Source: Planctomycetota bacterium (GTDB taxonomy: Bacteria; Planctomycetota; UBA1135; UBA2386). Taken from it: a stretch of 64,000 bases of DNA. The position numbers and the translations under genes are program-made. This document shows positions 61,955 to 64,000 of this stretch, one piece after another. The stretch is taken from assembly GCA_020848735.1 (NCBI GenBank), contig JADLHO010000108.1, positions 1 through 64,000 of the forward strand, given 5' to 3'. Every line of letters begins with the position of its first letter. Position 1 is the stretch's first letter. The notes below the pieces were generated by a model. That model was not told where the DNA came from. It did no database searches and saw nothing but the letters and a program-made list of their open reading frames with translations.

Positions 61955-64000
61955 TCAGCCCCCGATCCCGATCCGCAGCGCATTCGTCACCGTCACGCCG
62001 AAGCCGTTCGCCGCGGGGTCGATCACCGCGCCCTGCAGGTAGAGCAGGAGTCCGACGATGCCCGGGTCGGAGGGGACCAGAAGGGAACCCTGCGCCGTGC
62101 CGGCGGCGCTGCTCAGCAGGACGAGCGGGAGGTCCCAGCTCGCCGTGACGGCACAGCCGGGCGCACCCAGGGGGCCGAGGTCGGTGGGCAGCGGTCGCGG
62201 GCCCCAGAGCGTGTCCGAGAGGCCGACCCAGAACACGACCGGAGTGAGCGAGGGGATGCTGTGCATCTGCATCACGAGCGTGTGCCCGGCCCGGGGCGCG
62301 CTCGTGGTGCTCAGGTGCGGCAGCGGGATCGGCGGCGTGGCGATGCGGAACGCATAGGCGCGCGGATAGGGGCCGCTCCAGCCACTGCTCGCGCTCGCGA
62401 CGAGCGCGTCGAGAGCCTCGCCGCTCGCCGCGACGGGCGCCGCGAGGGTGCCGGTCGGCGCATCGACGACGAGGTAGTAGGGCGTCCCCGGCGCGAGCAT
62501 CACCGGCGGACCGGCGAAGCTCGTCGCATACCAGCCCTCGGCCGTTCCGACCGCGATGGTGCCGACCGGTGTGACCGGGCTGCCCGGCGCGTCGTCGCCG
62601 AAGTCGTGATCCAGGATCGTCACGGTGGCCGGGCTCGACGCCGGCAGGAGGCTGCGGCTCAGGATCGACACGCCGCTGACGGGCAGCGGCCGCAGGAGCT
62701 TGAACGGGATCGCGAGCTTGCCGGACGGCAGGCCCGGGGCCGCAGCGATCGAACTCGCGCCCGCATTGCCGGACAGACCCGTCGACCCGCCGCTCCCCGG
62801 GCAGGCCGGTCCATACGCGAGGACGAGGCCCGCGCTCGGGCAGGGTGCGATCGGGTGGGGAATGTCGCGCGCGAGGCACGCCGCGGAGAGCTCGGCGTAA
62901 TGGGGCGTGCCGTTGCAGAGGTCGGCATCGTTGTCGTCGAGCACGAAGACCTCGCGGACGGCGCTCGTCAGCTTCCTCGCATTGCCGGGGATCGAGCCGA
63001 GGATGATGCGGAGCGCGAGGTCCTCGCCGGCCGTCGCACCGAGGCTCGCGATCAGGCGCGCGCGCATGTCCCACGCGCAGCCCATCCAGAGTTCGCCCAT
63101 GTCGTGCACGGTCCCCACGACCGGGAAGCGCCGCGTGTTGAGCCCGGTGCGGAGATGGCTCGGCGAGCGGCCGTCGCGGTAGAAGCCCGGCGCGATGACC
63201 GGATCGCCGCTGCGGAACATCGCCACGATGTCCGCATTGCCCTCGGAGATGCCGTCGCGGGTGGAGATGCCGCCGTAGACGTCGTCGAGCGCGTGCCCCC
63301 ACTCGTGGCGGATCACCGACTGATAGGCCGCGTTGGAGCACGTCGCGCTCTGCGAGAGGAAGCGCAGCGTGTTGGCCGTGTAATAGGCGTTGCACGAGGA
63401 CGGGTCGTTGACGGTCGCGGTGCACGAGTCGATCAGCGCGATGCGGGAACGACCCAGCTGCGTCGCCGCCCAGGTGCTCACGTCGTCCACGTGCCAATAG
63501 AGGGTCGTCTGCGCGCGGTCGATCTCGCCGGCACCGGCGGAGCCGAAGGTCACCACGTGACCCGAGCTGTCGTTCGCGAACGAGAGCCGCCAGAAGAGCT
63601 CCGTCCCCTGCGCCGTGAGGACGTCGGCGATGCGGTTGCCCTCGAGGTGGAACTCGAGCGTCGGCGTCGGATCGGACGGGTCGGTGAGGACGTGGAAGCT
63701 GCCGTCCTCGCCCGTGAAGGAGTTGATCCCCGGCATCGAGCCGCTCGCGAGCCGCACGTGGAGGCGCGGCAGGGGCACGAGCGTGAGCGCGCCGGCGGGA
63801 TCGCTGCCGGTGTTCACCCAGCCGCGCACCACTCCCGAGACGGAGCTCGTCGTCGCCGCCGCCTCGCCGCTCGCACCCGCCTCGTCGTGCTCGCGCTCGA
63901 TCACAGCCGCCGCCTCATCGGCGTGGGCGGAGAGACGCGCGACGCAGCCGCACGCGTGACGATCGCTCACGGCGTGCAGGACGCGCCCCGCGATCGCATC
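61955..64000 (-). CDS. Exported zinc metalloprotease with shared C-terminal module, 5' end cut by the window
   Basis: The visible part is 681 codons; the frame stays open to the right edge and no signal peptide is seen, so the N-terminus lies outside. An internal GTG at 63970 is a poor start. The catalytic zinc motif is SVIRHEWGHALDDVYGG, HEWGH, with a possible third ligand Glu in ISEGNADIVAMF, a glu-zincin arrangement. Cys pairs (SCTATVNDPSSCNAYY, ATCSNAA) suggest disulphides. Residues after the protease domain form beta-rich segments. The end contains LGAPGCAVTASW, VPSDPGIVGLLLYLQGAVID and VTNALRIGIGG, the shared module. A secreted endopeptidase is likely. Confidence 0.83.
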   Translation of the reverse strand, partial: DAIAGRVLHAVSDRHACGCVARLSAHADEAAAVIEREHDEAGASGEAAATTSSVSGVVRGWVNTGSDPAGALTLVPLPRLHVRLASGSMPGINSFTGEDGSFHVLTDPSDPTPTLEFHLEGNRIADVLTAQGTELFWRLSFANDSSGHVVTFGSAGAGEIDRAQTTLYWHVDDVSTWAATQLGRSRIALIDSCTATVNDPSSCNAYYTANTLRFLSQSATCSNAAYQSVIRHEWGHALDDVYGGISTRDGISEGNADIVAMFRSGDPVIAPGFYRDGRSPSHLRTGLNTRRFPVVGTVHDMGELWMGCAWDMRARLIASLGATAGEDLALRIILGSIPGNARKLTSAVREVFVLDDNDADLCNGTPHYAELSAACLARDIPHPIAPCPSAGLVLAYGPACPGSGGSTGLSGNAGASSIAAAPGLPSGKLAIPFKLLRPLPVSGVSILSRSLLPASSPATVTILDHDFGDDAPGSPVTPVGTIAVGTAEGWYATSFAGPPVMLAPGTPYYLVVDAPTGTLAAPVAASGEALDALVASASSGWSGPYPRAYAFRIATPPIPLPHLSTTSAPRAGHTLVMQMHSIPSLTPVVFWVGLSDTLWGPRPLPTDLGPLGAPGCAVTASWDLPLVLLSSAAGTAQGSLLVPSDPGIVGLLLYLQGAVIDPAANGFGVTVTNALRIGIGG

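Noticed and set aside
1-64000. tRNA, rRNA, CRISPR and insertion-sequence features
   Set aside because: I saw no cloverleaf with a T-loop GTTCRA core, no spaced repeats of CRISPR type, and no transposase motif anywhere in the window; this was by eye, not by a covariance search.

Overview
The window is about 70% GC and densely packed. It is most likely chromosomal DNA of a Planctomycetota bacterium. Evidence: a formylglycine-type lipoprotein sulfatase, an ECF sigma factor next to a serine/threonine kinase with a long helical-repeat sensor half, a caspase-like peptidase, a BlaI/M56 regulator pair, CotH and lamin-tail secreted proteins, and several Sec-exported proteins with a common C-terminal module. 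The phylum call is an inference from gene content; no rRNA is present. I found no insertion sequence, prophage, CRISPR array or tRNA. Because of the high GC, almost every real gene carries long open frames on the opposite strand, and these were discarded.

Layout. 1-9500: a left-truncated GH127-like gene, two small hypotheticals, a sulfatase, then a same-strand run of a WbsX-like glycan protein, a metallophosphoesterase, a MATE exporter and a CocE/NonD hydrolase, closed by a caspase-like gene. 9841-15032: an Uup-type ABC-F ATPase, then a reverse-strand regulator unit (BlaI repressor, M56 sensor protease, exported coiled-coil protein) with palindromic operators. 15196-20372: a FabZ-like dehydratase and GT-C-like membrane protein, a Pus10-type pseudouridine synthase, a receiver-like protein, an RNase HII-like protein and a small membrane protein. 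20386-30603: kinase and ECF sigma factor, an exported protein, and the operon CotH, VTC, DUF4956, HlyD, which ends at an intrinsic terminator. 30746-36414: U32 peptidase/hydroxylase-like protein coupled to a fatty-acid desaturase, chorismate mutase, and a membrane protein. 36482-45557: valS, a lipoprotein and mutM in overlapping order, an MFS exporter, a FAD-dependent oxidoreductase, a PTPS/QueD-fold protein and a cupin. 45601-64000: fusA, a beta-propeller-like exported protein, an Lhr helicase, an SGNH hydrolase, a B12-radical SAM protein, two hypotheticals, a DUF4143 ATPase with a repeated operator, an HNG-repeat lipoprotein and a right-truncated exported metalloprotease.

How it works together. 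Much of the window is housekeeping (valS, fusA, mutM, lhr, ABC-F, desaturase) mixed with envelope and exported functions. The most coherent accessory unit is CotH-VTC-DUF4956-HlyD. It joins an exported kinase-fold protein, a polyphosphate-polymerase-fold protein, a membrane protein and a periplasmic adaptor, which suggests phosphate transfer or polyphosphate work at the cell envelope. A recurring octamer close to GCTANNNT lies just upstream of at least fifteen start codons and is probably the local -10 promoter element, often so close to the start codon that transcripts would be nearly leaderless.
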